Shown: positions 33,632 through 44,436 of the stretch, one piece after another
How positions within the stretch are numbered: position 1 is the first letter of the stretch
Layout of the letters: the number at the start of each line of letters is the position of its first letter
Assembly (NCBI GenBank): GCA_963761005.1
Contig: CAVXFK010000027.1
Location: 558,001 to 622,000, forward strand
DNA: 64,000 nucleotides
DNA from: DASWJZ01 sp963761005
Lineage (GTDB): Bacteria > Pseudomonadota > Alphaproteobacteria > Rhizobiales > Afifellaceae
Reading direction: 5' to 3'
Position numbers and translations under genes: made by a program
The notes under the pieces: model-generated
Databases searched by the model: none
Told to the model about the DNA's origin: nothing
The model's input: the letters and a program-made list of their open reading frames with translations, nothing else

Positions 33632-34922
33632 CGCGCTGCAGCCGGCGCATCTCTTCCGGACGCTTGCCGGAAGGGGCGGACTGATCCTCGCCGTCTCCGG
33701 CGGCGCCGACTCGACGGCGCTCATGGCGCTTGTCGCCCGCTGGCGCAAGCGACCGCCCGCGCTCGTCGTCAGCGTCGACCATGGGCTTCGGCCTGAAGCG
33801 GCGGCAGAGACGCGCATTGTCGCGGAGAACGCAGCGCAACTCGGGCTGCCGTGGCGGATCATGAAAGCGCCGAAGCGGCCGCAAAGCGGCAACCTGCAAG
33901 ACTGGGCCCGGCGCGCGCGCTATTCGCTGCTTGCCACTGCTGCCGTCGAGGCCGGCTTCGACACGATCGTCACGGCGCACCATGAGGACGACCAGGCCGA
34001 GACGTTCCTTCTCAGGCTGGCGCGCGGTTCCGGCGTCTACGGACTCGCGGCGATGCCAGAGCAGGGACCAACGGAGGGGACTAGCGACGGCATCCAACTT
34101 GCGCGTCCGCTTCTTTCGGTGCCGCGTGCCGCGTTACGCGACATCGCCGCGGCAAGCGGCCTGCCGATCGCGGAAGATCCGAGCAATGCCGATCTTCGCT
34201 TCGATCGCGTCAGGGTGCGCAAAGCCCTGCCGGGCCTCGCCGCGATCGGGTTGACGCCGAAGCGGCTTGCGGAGACGGCCGGGCGGCTCGGCCGCGCCGC
34301 CGCTGCGCTCGACCATTATGCCGGGTTGTTCCTCAACGAGCACTTCGCGGTCGATCCGCTCGGCGTCGTCAGCGGTTACGCGCAAGCGCTCGCGGCAGTA
34401 CCGGAGGAAGTCGCGCTTCGCACGCTGGCGCTGATCCTGAAGGCGGTCGGCGGCGCCGACTACACGCCGCGGCTCGACGCGGTCGAGGCGCTCCGCACCG
34501 CAATTCTGACAGCCGGCCCTTCGGCAAAGCTCAAGCGCACGCTTTCCGGCGTCGTCATTTCCCTCGCTGGCGATCGGCTTACGGCGCGTCGCGAATGGGG
34601 ACGGAAGGGGCTTGCCGACACAACCGCGCCGGCCGGCGCGACGCTCATCTGGGACCGGCGGTTCGAGGTGGAGGTGCCGCCGCTCAAGGGCACGCTTTGC
34701 GTCGGGGCGCTGGGCCGCTCGGAGCGCCGTTTCCGGGTAGAGGCGGCGGAGCGCGGTGCTATCCAGACGCTGCCAGCGCTGTATCGAAATGGCACGCTTG
34801 TCGCCGTCCCGTCGACGGTCTATCCGTCCGACAAAGGCGCGGCGCTTCAGACCCTTGCGGTCGCCTGCATCGTCGGCCGGCAGCTCGGGATTCCTGCGGA
34901 AAAGCCGCCCCTACCACAATGA
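33597..34922 (+). CDS. tilS: tRNA(Ile)-lysidine synthetase TilS
   Basis: A 441-residue enzyme that modifies C34 of the AUA-reading tRNA-Ile to lysidine, changing codon and amino-acid specificity. The ATP-pyrophosphatase P-loop is LILAVSGGADSTALMALVAR. HHEDDQAETFLLRLARGSG is the second family motif, and ARPLLSVPRAALRD and EDPSNAD follow. The start is a GTG inside the cpoB 3' end (35-bp overlap), the only start that keeps the N-terminus at normal length. Normally essential. Confidence 0.9.
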   Translation: MTSRSEPAVQADALQPAHLFRTLAGRGGLILAVSGGADSTALMALVARWRKRPPALVVSVDHGLRPEAAAETRIVAENAAQLGLPWRIMKAPKRPQSGNLQDWARRARYSLLATAAVEAGFDTIVTAHHEDDQAETFLLRLARGSGVYGLAAMPEQGPTEGTSDGIQLARPLLSVPRAALRDIAAASGLPIAEDPSNADLRFDRVRVRKALPGLAAIGLTPKRLAETAGRLGRAAAALDHYAGLFLNEHFAVDPLGVVSGYAQALAAVPEEVALRTLALILKAVGGADYTPRLDAVEALRTAILTAGPSAKLKRTLSGVVISLAGDRLTARREWGRKGLADTTAPAGATLIWDRRFEVEVPPLKGTLCVGALGRSERRFRVEAAERGAIQTLPALYRNGTLVAVPSTVYPSDKGAALQTLAVACIVGRQLGIPAEKPPLPQ

Positions 34923-35051
34923 ACACCATTTTGGCGGGTTTCGTTTGCAGGATCGTCCCGCCGCGGTTCTTCTTGGCATCAACGATGCTAGAACCTATTT
35001 AAGCTACGGAAGTTGGCGGCCCTGTTCCGGCCGTCCCCGGGGATCGACCGA

Positions 35052-36981
<1,930 letters not shown>

Positions 36982-37144
36982 CTGCCAGATCGCGCGTCCG
37001 CATCTGAAACCATAGGTCACAATATTTGAGACGCGGGCCCCGTCGGCGCCATTATTCTGCGTCTTGGTTGCCGGCCTAGCGGCGGCGGGCGAATCACAGC
37101 AAGAAAACCTGCCGCCCTGAGATTCGACGAGGTGGGGAGCGAAG

Positions 37145-38482
37145 TTGACCAAGCGCTATTTCGGAACGGATGGCATCCGGGGAAGAGCGAACGGCGTGAT
37201 CACGCCGGACCTCGCAATGCGGGTCGGGATGGCGGCTGGCATCGTGTTCCGCAACGGTGAGCATCGCCACCGTGTCATCATCGGCAAGGATACGCGGCTC
37301 TCCGGCTATATGATTGAGAACGCGCTCGTGTCCGGCTTTGCCTCCGTCGGCATGGACGTGCTCGTCACCGGCCCGATTCCGACACCCGCGATCGCCATGC
37401 TCACGCGCTCGATGCGCTGCGATCTCGGCGTCATGATCTCCGCCTCGCACAACCCTTATGCCGACAACGGCATCAAGCTCTTCGGCGCCAACGGCTTCAA
37501 GCTCTCCGATGCGCTTGAAGCGGAGATCGAGTCGCTGATCGACGCCGACCTCAAGAACAGGCTGGCGAGCTCGGACAGGATCGGCCGCGCACACCGCATC
37601 GACGGCGTGCAGGACCGCTACATCGAGTTTGCCAAGCTGACGCTGCCGCGCGCGCTCTCGCTGCAGGGTCTCAGGATCGTCATCGATTGCGCCAACGGCG
37701 CCGCCTACCGGGTCGCGCCCGAGGCGCTGTGGGAGCTCGGGGCGGAGGTGATTCCGCTCGGCGTTGAGCCGGACGGCCTCAACATCAACCGCGAGGTTGG
37801 ATCGACGGCGCCGAAGGCGGTGGCGGACAAGGTGCGTGAGATGCGCGCCGATCTCGGCATTGCGCTCGACGGAGACGCCGACCGCGTCGTCCTGATCGAC
37901 GAGCGCGGCCGCGTCATCGACGGCGATCAGCTGATGGCGGTCGTGGCCAATTCCTGGCGCGAGGACGGGCGGCTTGCGAAGCCCGGGATAGTCGCCACGG
38001 TCATGTCGAATCTCGGTCTTGAGCGCTACCTCAAGGGCCTCGACCTCGCGCTCGTGCGCACGCCGGTCGGCGACCGCTACGTCGGCGAGGCGATGCGCGA
38101 CGGCGGCTACAATGTCGGCGGCGAGCAGTCCGGCCACATCATCCTTTCCGACTTCACCACGACCGGTGACGGACTGATCGCGGCGCTGCAGGTGCTGGCG
38201 GTGATCCAGCGCGTCGGGCGGCCAGCGAGCGAGGTCTGCCATCGCTTCGACCCGGTGCCGCAGGTGATGAAGAATTTCCGCTACAAGGGCGGCCAGCCGC
38301 TTGAGAGCGACCAGGTGAAGCGCGCGATTTCCGACGCCGAGGTGAAGCTCAATGGCGGCCGCCTGGTGATCCGCCCCTCCGGCACCGAGCCGGTCATCCG
38401 CGTCATGGGGGAGGGCGACAACGTCGAGCTCGTCGAAGCGGTGGTGGACGATATCGTCGACGTGCTTGGCCACGCCGCCTGA
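37145..38482 (+). CDS. glmM: phosphoglucosamine mutase
   Basis: A 445-residue enzyme converting glucosamine-6-phosphate to glucosamine-1-phosphate for UDP-GlcNAc and peptidoglycan synthesis. Visible are the start KRYFGTDGIRG, the phosphoserine loop MISASHNPYADNGIKLFG, the metal-binding LDGDADRVV, the sugar loop GGEQSGHII and the phosphate-binding RPSGTEPVIRVM. The start is TTG at 37145 after a GGGGAGCG ribosome-binding site. It follows ftsH by 163 bp, the standard alphaproteobacterial order. Confidence 0.93.
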   Translation: MTKRYFGTDGIRGRANGVITPDLAMRVGMAAGIVFRNGEHRHRVIIGKDTRLSGYMIENALVSGFASVGMDVLVTGPIPTPAIAMLTRSMRCDLGVMISASHNPYADNGIKLFGANGFKLSDALEAEIESLIDADLKNRLASSDRIGRAHRIDGVQDRYIEFAKLTLPRALSLQGLRIVIDCANGAAYRVAPEALWELGAEVIPLGVEPDGLNINREVGSTAPKAVADKVREMRADLGIALDGDADRVVLIDERGRVIDGDQLMAVVANSWREDGRLAKPGIVATVMSNLGLERYLKGLDLALVRTPVGDRYVGEAMRDGGYNVGGEQSGHIILSDFTTTGDGLIAALQVLAVIQRVGRPASEVCHRFDPVPQVMKNFRYKGGQPLESDQVKRAISDAEVKLNGGRLVIRPSGTEPVIRVMGEGDNVELVEAVVDDIVDVLGHAA

Positions 38483-38760
38483 GGCTCCGATCCGGCTTCG
38501 GCTCCCTCGAGCGGAAAGTAACAAGTCTTACCGATATCTTAACAAGGTCCGCTCGAATTTCTGCCGTGAAGAAAGGTTGAAGTGAAGGAATCCGCGGGCC
38601 TGAGCGGTTGTTTGTGCACTTAGTCCAGAGTATTTTAAACTCGGCTTTTGCTTTTGATTCACCATTAAACGCTTCTTAAGCATTCTTGTTTACCACGTTT
38701 CTCGTAACGGCGGCCGTGCTCCGCAACCCAGCGCGCCGCAATTGCGAGAGGACGTGTGGA

Positions 38761-39538
38761 ATGTTCAGACTGAGCAGACTGGCGCTTGTCGTTTGCGCGG
38801 TGGCCGTGACCGCGGTGCCGACAGCCAAAGCGGCCGACTTGACCCCGCCCATTCCGCCGGCTGTCCTGAAGGGCTGGTACCTTCGTGGCGATATCGGCTA
38901 CTCGAACCAGCGGGTCGGCAGCCTCGACAACGCGCTCTATGCGACAACGCTCTCGGTCGACAACCAGTACAAGGAATTCACGGGCGCGCCCTTCCTTGAC
39001 TTTGGTATCGGCTATCGCTGGAACAACTGGCTGCGCTTCGACGTCACGGGTGAGTACCCGATCGAAGGCGGAATTCAACGGTGCCGACCTGTACGTTCCG
39101 GCGGGCGGCGGCAGCACGCTCCCCGACACCTACTTCGCCAAGAAGTCGGAATGGCTGGCGCTCGTAAACGCCTACCTCGACCTCGGCACCTGGCACGGCC
39201 TGACACCCTTCGTCGGCGGCGGCGTCGGCGCAGCGAATGTCCGGCTCGGCGCCTTTAGCGACATCGGGATCGGAACTGGCGGCGGCTCGCCTGCGGCGAT
39301 CGCATATGCGAGTGCCCACGACCAGTGGAACTTCGCCTGGGCACTTTACGGTGGCCTCGGCTTCGATATCACCGACGCGCTGACGCTTGAGCTCGCCTAC
39401 CGCTACCTCGATCTCGGCGACGCCAAGACCGGAGACCTGGTCGCCTCAGACGGCACCAACACCGTCTACAACCCGATGGTCTTCAAGAACATCACCTCGC
39501 ACGACGTTCGACTCGGGTTCCGCTACGGGTTCTGGTGA
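38761..39538 (+). CDS. Omp25/RopB-like outer membrane beta-barrel, one-base frameshift
   Basis: An eight-strand-type outer-membrane protein. It has a signal peptide (LALVVCAVAVTAVPTAKAAD) and then WYLRGDIGYSNQRVG, FLDFGIGYRWNNWLRFDVTG, WLALVNAYLDLGTWHGLTPF and LTLELAYRYLDLGDAKTGD, ending in VRLGFRYGFW with the terminal aromatic needed for BAM assembly. At about 39058 one extra C (TACCCG for TACCG) shifts the frame. Without it the gene is exactly 258 codons plus stop. The 278-bp upstream region is AT-rich, as is common before abundant porin-like genes. Confidence 0.85.
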
Positions 39539-39563
39539 TCCGTCCGACGGTTCTGCTCCTTGG

Positions 39564-39594
39564 GGGCGCGGCTCGAAAGGGCCGCGCCCTTTTC
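39564..39594 (+). terminator. rho-independent terminator after the omp gene
   Basis: GGGCGCGGC and GCCGCGCCC (perfect 9-bp arms) flank TCGAAAGG, followed by TTTTCCTTT. It lies 26 bp after the omp stop. Confidence 0.88.
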
Positions 39595-39632
39595 CTTTGG
39601 TCGCGAAATCGCCGGCGAGACATGTCACCTAA

Positions 39633-39712
39633 TTGACTCCGCGAGGAGCCTCGGCTAGCCCCGCCAGTGGGACACCCCTCCCCAACGAGGGGCGCCTATC
39701 TGGAAGGGTAGA
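39633..39712 (+). ncRNA. candidate serC leader RNA motif
   Basis: The leader directly before serC holds three small stem-loops. They are CTCC-GCGA-GGAG (39637-39648), CCCCTC...GAGGGG (39675-39692), and CTATC...GGTAG just before the start codon, separated by the conserved-looking run CGGCTAGCCCCGCCAGTGGG. Position and sequence match what I remember of the alphaproteobacterial serC RNA motif, a structured element found upstream of serC-serA and thought to regulate serine synthesis. A covariance search (Rfam serC family) would settle it. The ligand is unknown. Confidence 0.65.
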
Positions 39713-39719
39713 CAAAGCA

Positions 39720-40895
39720 ATGGCTAATCTCGACAAGCCGGCCGTGCGGCCGGCGAATCCTTGTTTCTCCACCGGCCCAACCGCCAAGCGGCCCGGCTGG
39801 TCCCCCGAAATCCTGAAGACGGCTCTCGTCGGGCGCGGACACCGCTCGAAACCCGCGAAGGCGCGACTGAAGCGCGCTATCGACGAGACGCGCCGCCTGC
39901 TTGAGGTCCCCGCCGACTACCGCATCGCGATCGTTCCGGCCTCCGATACCGGCGCGATGGAGATGGCGCTCTGGTCGCTGCTTGGCGCACGCGGCGTCGA
40001 CGTGCTCGCATGGGAGAGCTTTGGGCTCGGCTGGGTGACCGATGTCGTGAAGCAGCTGAAGCTCACCGACGTCCGCGTGCAGAAGGCGCCCTACGGCGAG
40101 CTGCCCGACCTCGCCGATGTCGATTTCAGCCGCGACGTGGTCTTCACGTGGAACGGCACCACGTCCGGCGTGCGCGTGCCCGACGGGAGCTGGATCAAGG
40201 GTAGCCGCGCGGGCCTTACGATCTGCGACGCAACGAGCGCCGCTTTCGCGCGGCCGCTTCCCTTCGACAAGCTCGATGTCGTCACCTTCTCCTGGCAGAA
40301 GGTGCTCGGCGGCGAAGCACAGCACGGCATGCTGATTCTCTCGCCGCGCGCGGTTGCGCGTCTGGAGACGCATCAGCCCAATTGGCCCATGCCCAAGATC
40401 TTCCGGATGACGTCGGGCGGCAAGCTCACGGAAGGGCTTTTCGCCGGTGAGACCATCAACACGCCGTCGATGCTTTGCGTCGAAGACTATCTCGACGCGC
40501 TCGCCTGGGCCGATTCGATCGGCGGCCTGAAGGCGCTGATCGCGCGGGCCGACGCCAACACGAAGGTTCTTTCCGACTGGGTCGAACGGGCCGACTGGAT
40601 CGACTTTCTCGCCCGCGACCCGGCAACGCGCTCCAACACGTCCGTGTGCCTCGTCGTCGTCGACCCGGACGTGCGGGCGCTCGATACCGGCGCGCAGGCG
40701 GCCTTCGCCAAAACGCTGTCGGAGCGCCTCGACGCCGAAGGCGTCGCCTACGACATCGCATCCTATCGCGATGCGCCACCGGGTCTTCGCATCTGGTGCG
40801 GCGGAACGGTCGAGACCAAGAATCTTGAAGCGCTGCTCCCCTGGCTCGACTGGGCCTTCGCCGAGGCGAAAGCCGGCCTGCGCAAGGCCGCCTGA
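39720..40895 (+). CDS. serC: phosphoserine transaminase
   Basis: A 391-residue PLP enzyme converting 3-phosphohydroxypyruvate to phosphoserine. It starts KPAVRPANPCFSTGPTAKRP. The PLP-lysine region reads LDVVTFSWQKVLGGEAQHGM, and KIFRMTSGGKLTEGLFAGET and INTPSMLCVEDYLDAL are also typical. This is the alphaproteobacterial/archaeal-type SerC (about 390 residues), longer than the E. coli form. It is followed by serA on the same strand after 64 bp and preceded by a leader RNA. Confidence 0.93.
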   Translation: MANLDKPAVRPANPCFSTGPTAKRPGWSPEILKTALVGRGHRSKPAKARLKRAIDETRRLLEVPADYRIAIVPASDTGAMEMALWSLLGARGVDVLAWESFGLGWVTDVVKQLKLTDVRVQKAPYGELPDLADVDFSRDVVFTWNGTTSGVRVPDGSWIKGSRAGLTICDATSAAFARPLPFDKLDVVTFSWQKVLGGEAQHGMLILSPRAVARLETHQPNWPMPKIFRMTSGGKLTEGLFAGETINTPSMLCVEDYLDALAWADSIGGLKALIARADANTKVLSDWVERADWIDFLARDPATRSNTSVCLVVVDPDVRALDTGAQAAFAKTLSERLDAEGVAYDIASYRDAPPGLRIWCGGTVETKNLEALLPWLDWAFAEAKAGLRKAA

Positions 40896-40959
40896 TTCCG
40901 CAAGCGGGCGCTTCACCGCCCGCTTTCTCCAACATCGTTATGCATCGAGGGCCTTTGCG

Positions 40960-42549
40960 ATGAACCCGCGCGTTCTGATTTCTGACGCCTTGTCGGAGAC
41001 TGCCATCAACGTCTTCCGCGACCGTGGCGTCGACGTCGAATTCCGGCCCGAGGTCGGACCGGACAAGGAGAAGCTGGCCGAGCTTGTCGGCGAATTCGAT
41101 GGTCTTGCGATCCGCTCCGCGACCAAGGTCACGCCGAAGGTGATCGCCGCGGCAAACGGCCGTCTCCGCATCATCGGAAGGGCCGGCATCGGGGTCGACA
41201 ATGTCGATATCCCCGCCGCCACGGCCGCCGGCATCGTCGTGATGAACACGCCGTTCGGCAACTCGATCACGACGGCCGAGCACGCGATCGCGATGCTCTT
41301 TGCCTGCGCGCGGCAAATCCCTGCCGCGGATCAATCGACGCAGGCCGGCAAGTGGGAAAAGTCGCGCTTCATGGGAGTCGAGATCGCAGGGAAGACGCTT
41401 GGCGTCATTGGCTGCGGCAACATCGGCTCAGTGGTCGCAAGCCGTGCGTTCGGACTTGAGATGCGGGTCAGTGCCTATGACCCGTTCCTCTCCGACGAGC
41501 GCGCTGCTGAGCTCGGGGTGGAGAAGGTCGACCTCGACGCGCTCTTCCATCGGGCCGATTTCATCACGCTCCACACGCCGCTCACCGACAAGACCAGGAA
41601 CATCATCGACGCGGCGGCGATCGCGAAGATGAAGGACGGCGTGATGATCGTGAACTGTGCCCGCGGCGGCCTCGTGGACGAGGAGGCGCTTCGCGCCGGG
41701 CTCGACAGCGGCAAGGTCGGGGGTGCTGCGATCGACGTTTTCACGGCGGAGCCGGCAAAGGAAAACGTGCTCTTCGGCGCGCCGAACATCGTGTGCACGC
41801 CGCATCTCGGCGCTTCCACGACGGAGGCCCAGGAGAACGTCGCCGTCCAGGTTGCCGAACAGATGGCGGACTATCTGACGACCGGAGCGGTCCGGAATGC
41901 GCTCAACATGCCGTCGATCAGCGGCGAGGAGGCGCCGCGCCTGACGCCGTTCGTGCGGCTTGCGACGCAGCTAGGCTCGTTTGCCGGCCAGCTCACCGAC
42001 ACCGGGGTCAAGGCCGTGAAGCTCGAATACGAGGGCGCCGTGGCCGAGATGAACGTTCGCGCGCTGACCGCGGCGGCGCTTGCCGGGTTCCTGCAGCCGG
42101 TCTTGCAGACGGTCAACATGGTCTCCGCCCCGGCCTACGCCAAGGAGCGCGGCATCCACGTCGAGGAGACGCGGCGCGAGCGGGCCGGCGTCTATGAGAG
42201 CTACATTCGCCTCGCGGTCGTTACCGAGAGGCAGGAGCGCTCCGTCGCCGGCACGGTCTTCGCCGACGGCAAGCCCCGCATCATCCAGATCAAGGGCATC
42301 AACATGGAGGCCGAGCTCGGGCCGCACATGCTCTACGTGACGAACCGCGACAAGCCCGGCTTCATCGGCCGGCTCGGCACGCTCTTGGGCGAGCGCGGGC
42401 ACAACATCGCGACGTTCCATCTCGGCCGGCAGGCGGAAGGCGGCGATGCCATCGCGCTCGTCGAGATCGACGGCAACGTGCCCGAAGACACGCTTGCCGC
42501 CATCGTGAAGCTCGAAGGCGTGGTGCAAGCCCGGCATCTCACCTTTTGA
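40960..42549 (+). CDS. serA: D-3-phosphoglycerate dehydrogenase
   Basis: A 529-residue enzyme for the first step of serine synthesis, of the long type with ASB and ACT domains. It has the NAD motif LGVIGCGNIGSVVASRA, catalytic segments VNCARGGLVDEEAL and CTPHLGASTTEAQEN, the ASB domain (about 320-450), and a C-terminal ACT domain (MLYVTNRDKPGFIGRLGTLL) that can bind serine for feedback inhibition. The start ATG 40960 gives MNPRVLISDALSE, the normal N-terminus. Confidence 0.94.
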   Translation: MNPRVLISDALSETAINVFRDRGVDVEFRPEVGPDKEKLAELVGEFDGLAIRSATKVTPKVIAAANGRLRIIGRAGIGVDNVDIPAATAAGIVVMNTPFGNSITTAEHAIAMLFACARQIPAADQSTQAGKWEKSRFMGVEIAGKTLGVIGCGNIGSVVASRAFGLEMRVSAYDPFLSDERAAELGVEKVDLDALFHRADFITLHTPLTDKTRNIIDAAAIAKMKDGVMIVNCARGGLVDEEALRAGLDSGKVGGAAIDVFTAEPAKENVLFGAPNIVCTPHLGASTTEAQENVAVQVAEQMADYLTTGAVRNALNMPSISGEEAPRLTPFVRLATQLGSFAGQLTDTGVKAVKLEYEGAVAEMNVRALTAAALAGFLQPVLQTVNMVSAPAYAKERGIHVEETRRERAGVYESYIRLAVVTERQERSVAGTVFADGKPRIIQIKGINMEAELGPHMLYVTNRDKPGFIGRLGTLLGERGHNIATFHLGRQAEGGDAIALVEIDGNVPEDTLAAIVKLEGVVQARHLTF

Positions 42550-42602
42550 GCGCAATCGCGATTTGGGCTATTGCTGAGGAGCAAACAAGGCGCGAGCAGG
42601 CG

Positions 42603-42833
42603 ATGCAGCCGACATTCTACGTTTGGGCGAAATGGGACCCGGAAGCCGGCGTCTGGTACACGGCCAAAACTAGCATCCGTGGGCTTGTGACCGAAGCGGA
42701 GACGCTGGAGAAGCTGCGCGAGCGGCTAATGTTGATCATCCCGGATTTCCTGGAAGATCAGATGCCGCCGCATGCGATCCTTCACATTCTCGCCGAAAGG
42801 GACGACGCGCTGACCCCCTTGGCGGCGGAATAA
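42603..42833 (+). CDS. hicB: HicB-like antitoxin (DUF1902 type)
   Basis: A 76-residue protein with the HicB/DUF1902 fold: FYVWAKWDPEAGVWYTAKTS, then IRGLVTEAETLEKLRERLML, then IIPDFLEDQ. It lies upstream of a HicA toxin gene, so the pair is ordered antitoxin first. The antitoxin would bind HicA and usually represses the operon. No separate DNA-binding domain is visible, so repression would depend on the complex. The pair sits between serA and purA. Confidence 0.82.
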   Translation: MQPTFYVWAKWDPEAGVWYTAKTSIRGLVTEAETLEKLRERLMLIIPDFLEDQMPPHAILHILAERDDALTPLAAE

Positions 42834-42905
42834 TCCTGCGTACGACGCTTGACGCTTGGCACATGCTCTTAAGATCGGTTGCTCGATCTGATTCGGAGGC
42901 GGGCG

Positions 42906-43100
42906 GTGGCCGACTTCGCACGCGAAGTGCGCAGGCATTTGACCAAGGCGGGATGGCGCTTTGAGCGTCGTGGCAGGGGCGACCATGAAAGATGGGTCAA
43001 TCCGTCGACAGGCGCGCACGTGACCGTAGATGCGAGGATTCGGAGCCGCCACACGGCGAATGGAATTCTCATAGAAGCCGGTATCGGGAAGAAGTTCTGA
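42906..43100 (+). CDS. hicA: HicA-family mRNA interferase toxin
   Basis: About 64 residues from GTG 42906: ADFAREVRRHLTKAGWRFER and then GRGDHERWVNP. This is the double-stranded-RNA-binding-like HicA fold, with catalytic His27 in the GDHERW motif. HicA cleaves mRNA when free of antitoxin. GGAGGCGGGC upstream is a reasonable ribosome-binding site for the GTG. A TTG start at 42879 would add nine residues. It ends 1 bp before the purA start. Confidence 0.82.
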   Translation: MADFAREVRRHLTKAGWRFERRGRGDHERWVNPSTGAHVTVDARIRSRHTANGILIEAGIGKKF

Positions 43101-43101
43101 C

Positions 43102-44395
43102 ATGGCCAACGTCGTTGTCGTCGGCTCGCAGTGGGGCGACGAGGGAAAAGGCAAGATCGTCGACTGGCTGTCGGCGCGCGCGGATGTCGTCGTGCGCTTT
43201 CAGGGCGGCCACAATGCCGGCCACACGCTCGTCATCGACGGGGTGACGTTCAAGCTCAGCCTGCTTCCCTCCGGCGTCGTGCGGCCGGGAAAGCTTTCGG
43301 TCATCGGCAACGGCGTCGTCGTCGACCCCTGGGCCTTCGTCGAAGAAGTCGAGAAGCTCAGAAGCCAAGGCGTCTCGATCACGCCGGAGAGCCTGGTCAT
43401 CGCTGAGAACGCAGCGCTCATTCTGCCGGTCCATCGCGAGCTCGACGTGACACGCGAATCATCGAACAGCATGCAGGCGCTCGGCACGACGAGGCGCGGC
43501 ATCGGCCCCGCCTACGAGGACAAGGTCGGACGCCGTGCCATCCGGGTCGTCGACCTCGCCGACCCGGCAAGCCTGCCGGCGAAGCTCGACCGGCTGCTCG
43601 CCCACCACAACGCGCTGAGGCGCGGCAGCGGCGCGGATGAGGTCGACGCTGCAGCGCTCCTTTTGGAGCTCCAGGCTATCGCGCCGAAGATTCTTCCCTT
43701 TGTCGGTTCGGCGTGGCGCCGTCTCGACGCCGCGCGGCGGGAGGGCAAGCGCATCCTGTTCGAGGGCGCGCAGGGCGTGCTCCTCGACGTCGACCACGGC
43801 ACCTATCCCTATGTCACTTCGTCGAACATCGTGGCCAGCCAGGCGGCGACCGGCTCAGGGCTCGGCGCACGCTCCGGCGACTACGTCCTCGGCATCATCA
43901 AGGCCTATACGACGCGCGTGGGCGAGGGGCCGTTTCCGACCGAGGATAAGGGCGAGATCGGCGAGCGTCTCGGACGGGTCGGGAAGGAGTTCGGCACGGT
44001 GACCGGCCGCAAGCGCCGCTGCGGTTGGTTCGACGCGACGCTGGTTCGCCAGGTCGCGAAGATTTCGGGAATCGACGGTTTCGCGCTGACCAAGCTCGAC
44101 GTGCTCGATGGACTGGAAACCATCCGGGTTGCGGTCGGCTACCGGCTCGATGGCCGAACGATCGATTATTTCCCCGCAGCGCAGGGCGACCAGGCGCGCG
44201 TGGAGCCGGTCTACGAGGAAATCGAGGGCTGGCAGGAGTTCGACCGCCGGCGCCCGCTCCTGGGCCGAACTTCCGGCCCAGGCGGTCAAATATGTCCGTT
44301 ATATCGAGGAGTTAGTGCAGGCTCCGGTTGCCTTACTTTCGACCAGCCCAGAGCGCGACGATACGATCCTTGTCCGCGATCCGTTTCAGGATTAA
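43102..44395 (+). CDS. purA: adenylosuccinate synthetase, one-base frameshift
   Basis: An enzyme of AMP synthesis joining IMP and aspartate with GTP. N-terminal motifs are VVVGSQWGDEGKGKIVDWL and GGHNAGHTLV, with GTTRRGIGPAYEDK later. The frame breaks near 44241, where an extra T (GAGTTCG for GAGTCG) occurs. The continuation in the other frame reads ARSWAELPAQAVKYVRYIEE, ending DDTILVRDPFQD at 44395. Removing the T gives exactly 430 codons plus stop, the standard PurA length. Read literally, the first frame continues into the next gene and produces a false 835-residue fusion. Confidence 0.9.
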
Positions 44396-44436
44396 CCACC
44401 TTTTTCGGAGTTTCTGCGATAAGTAATGCCATCACA

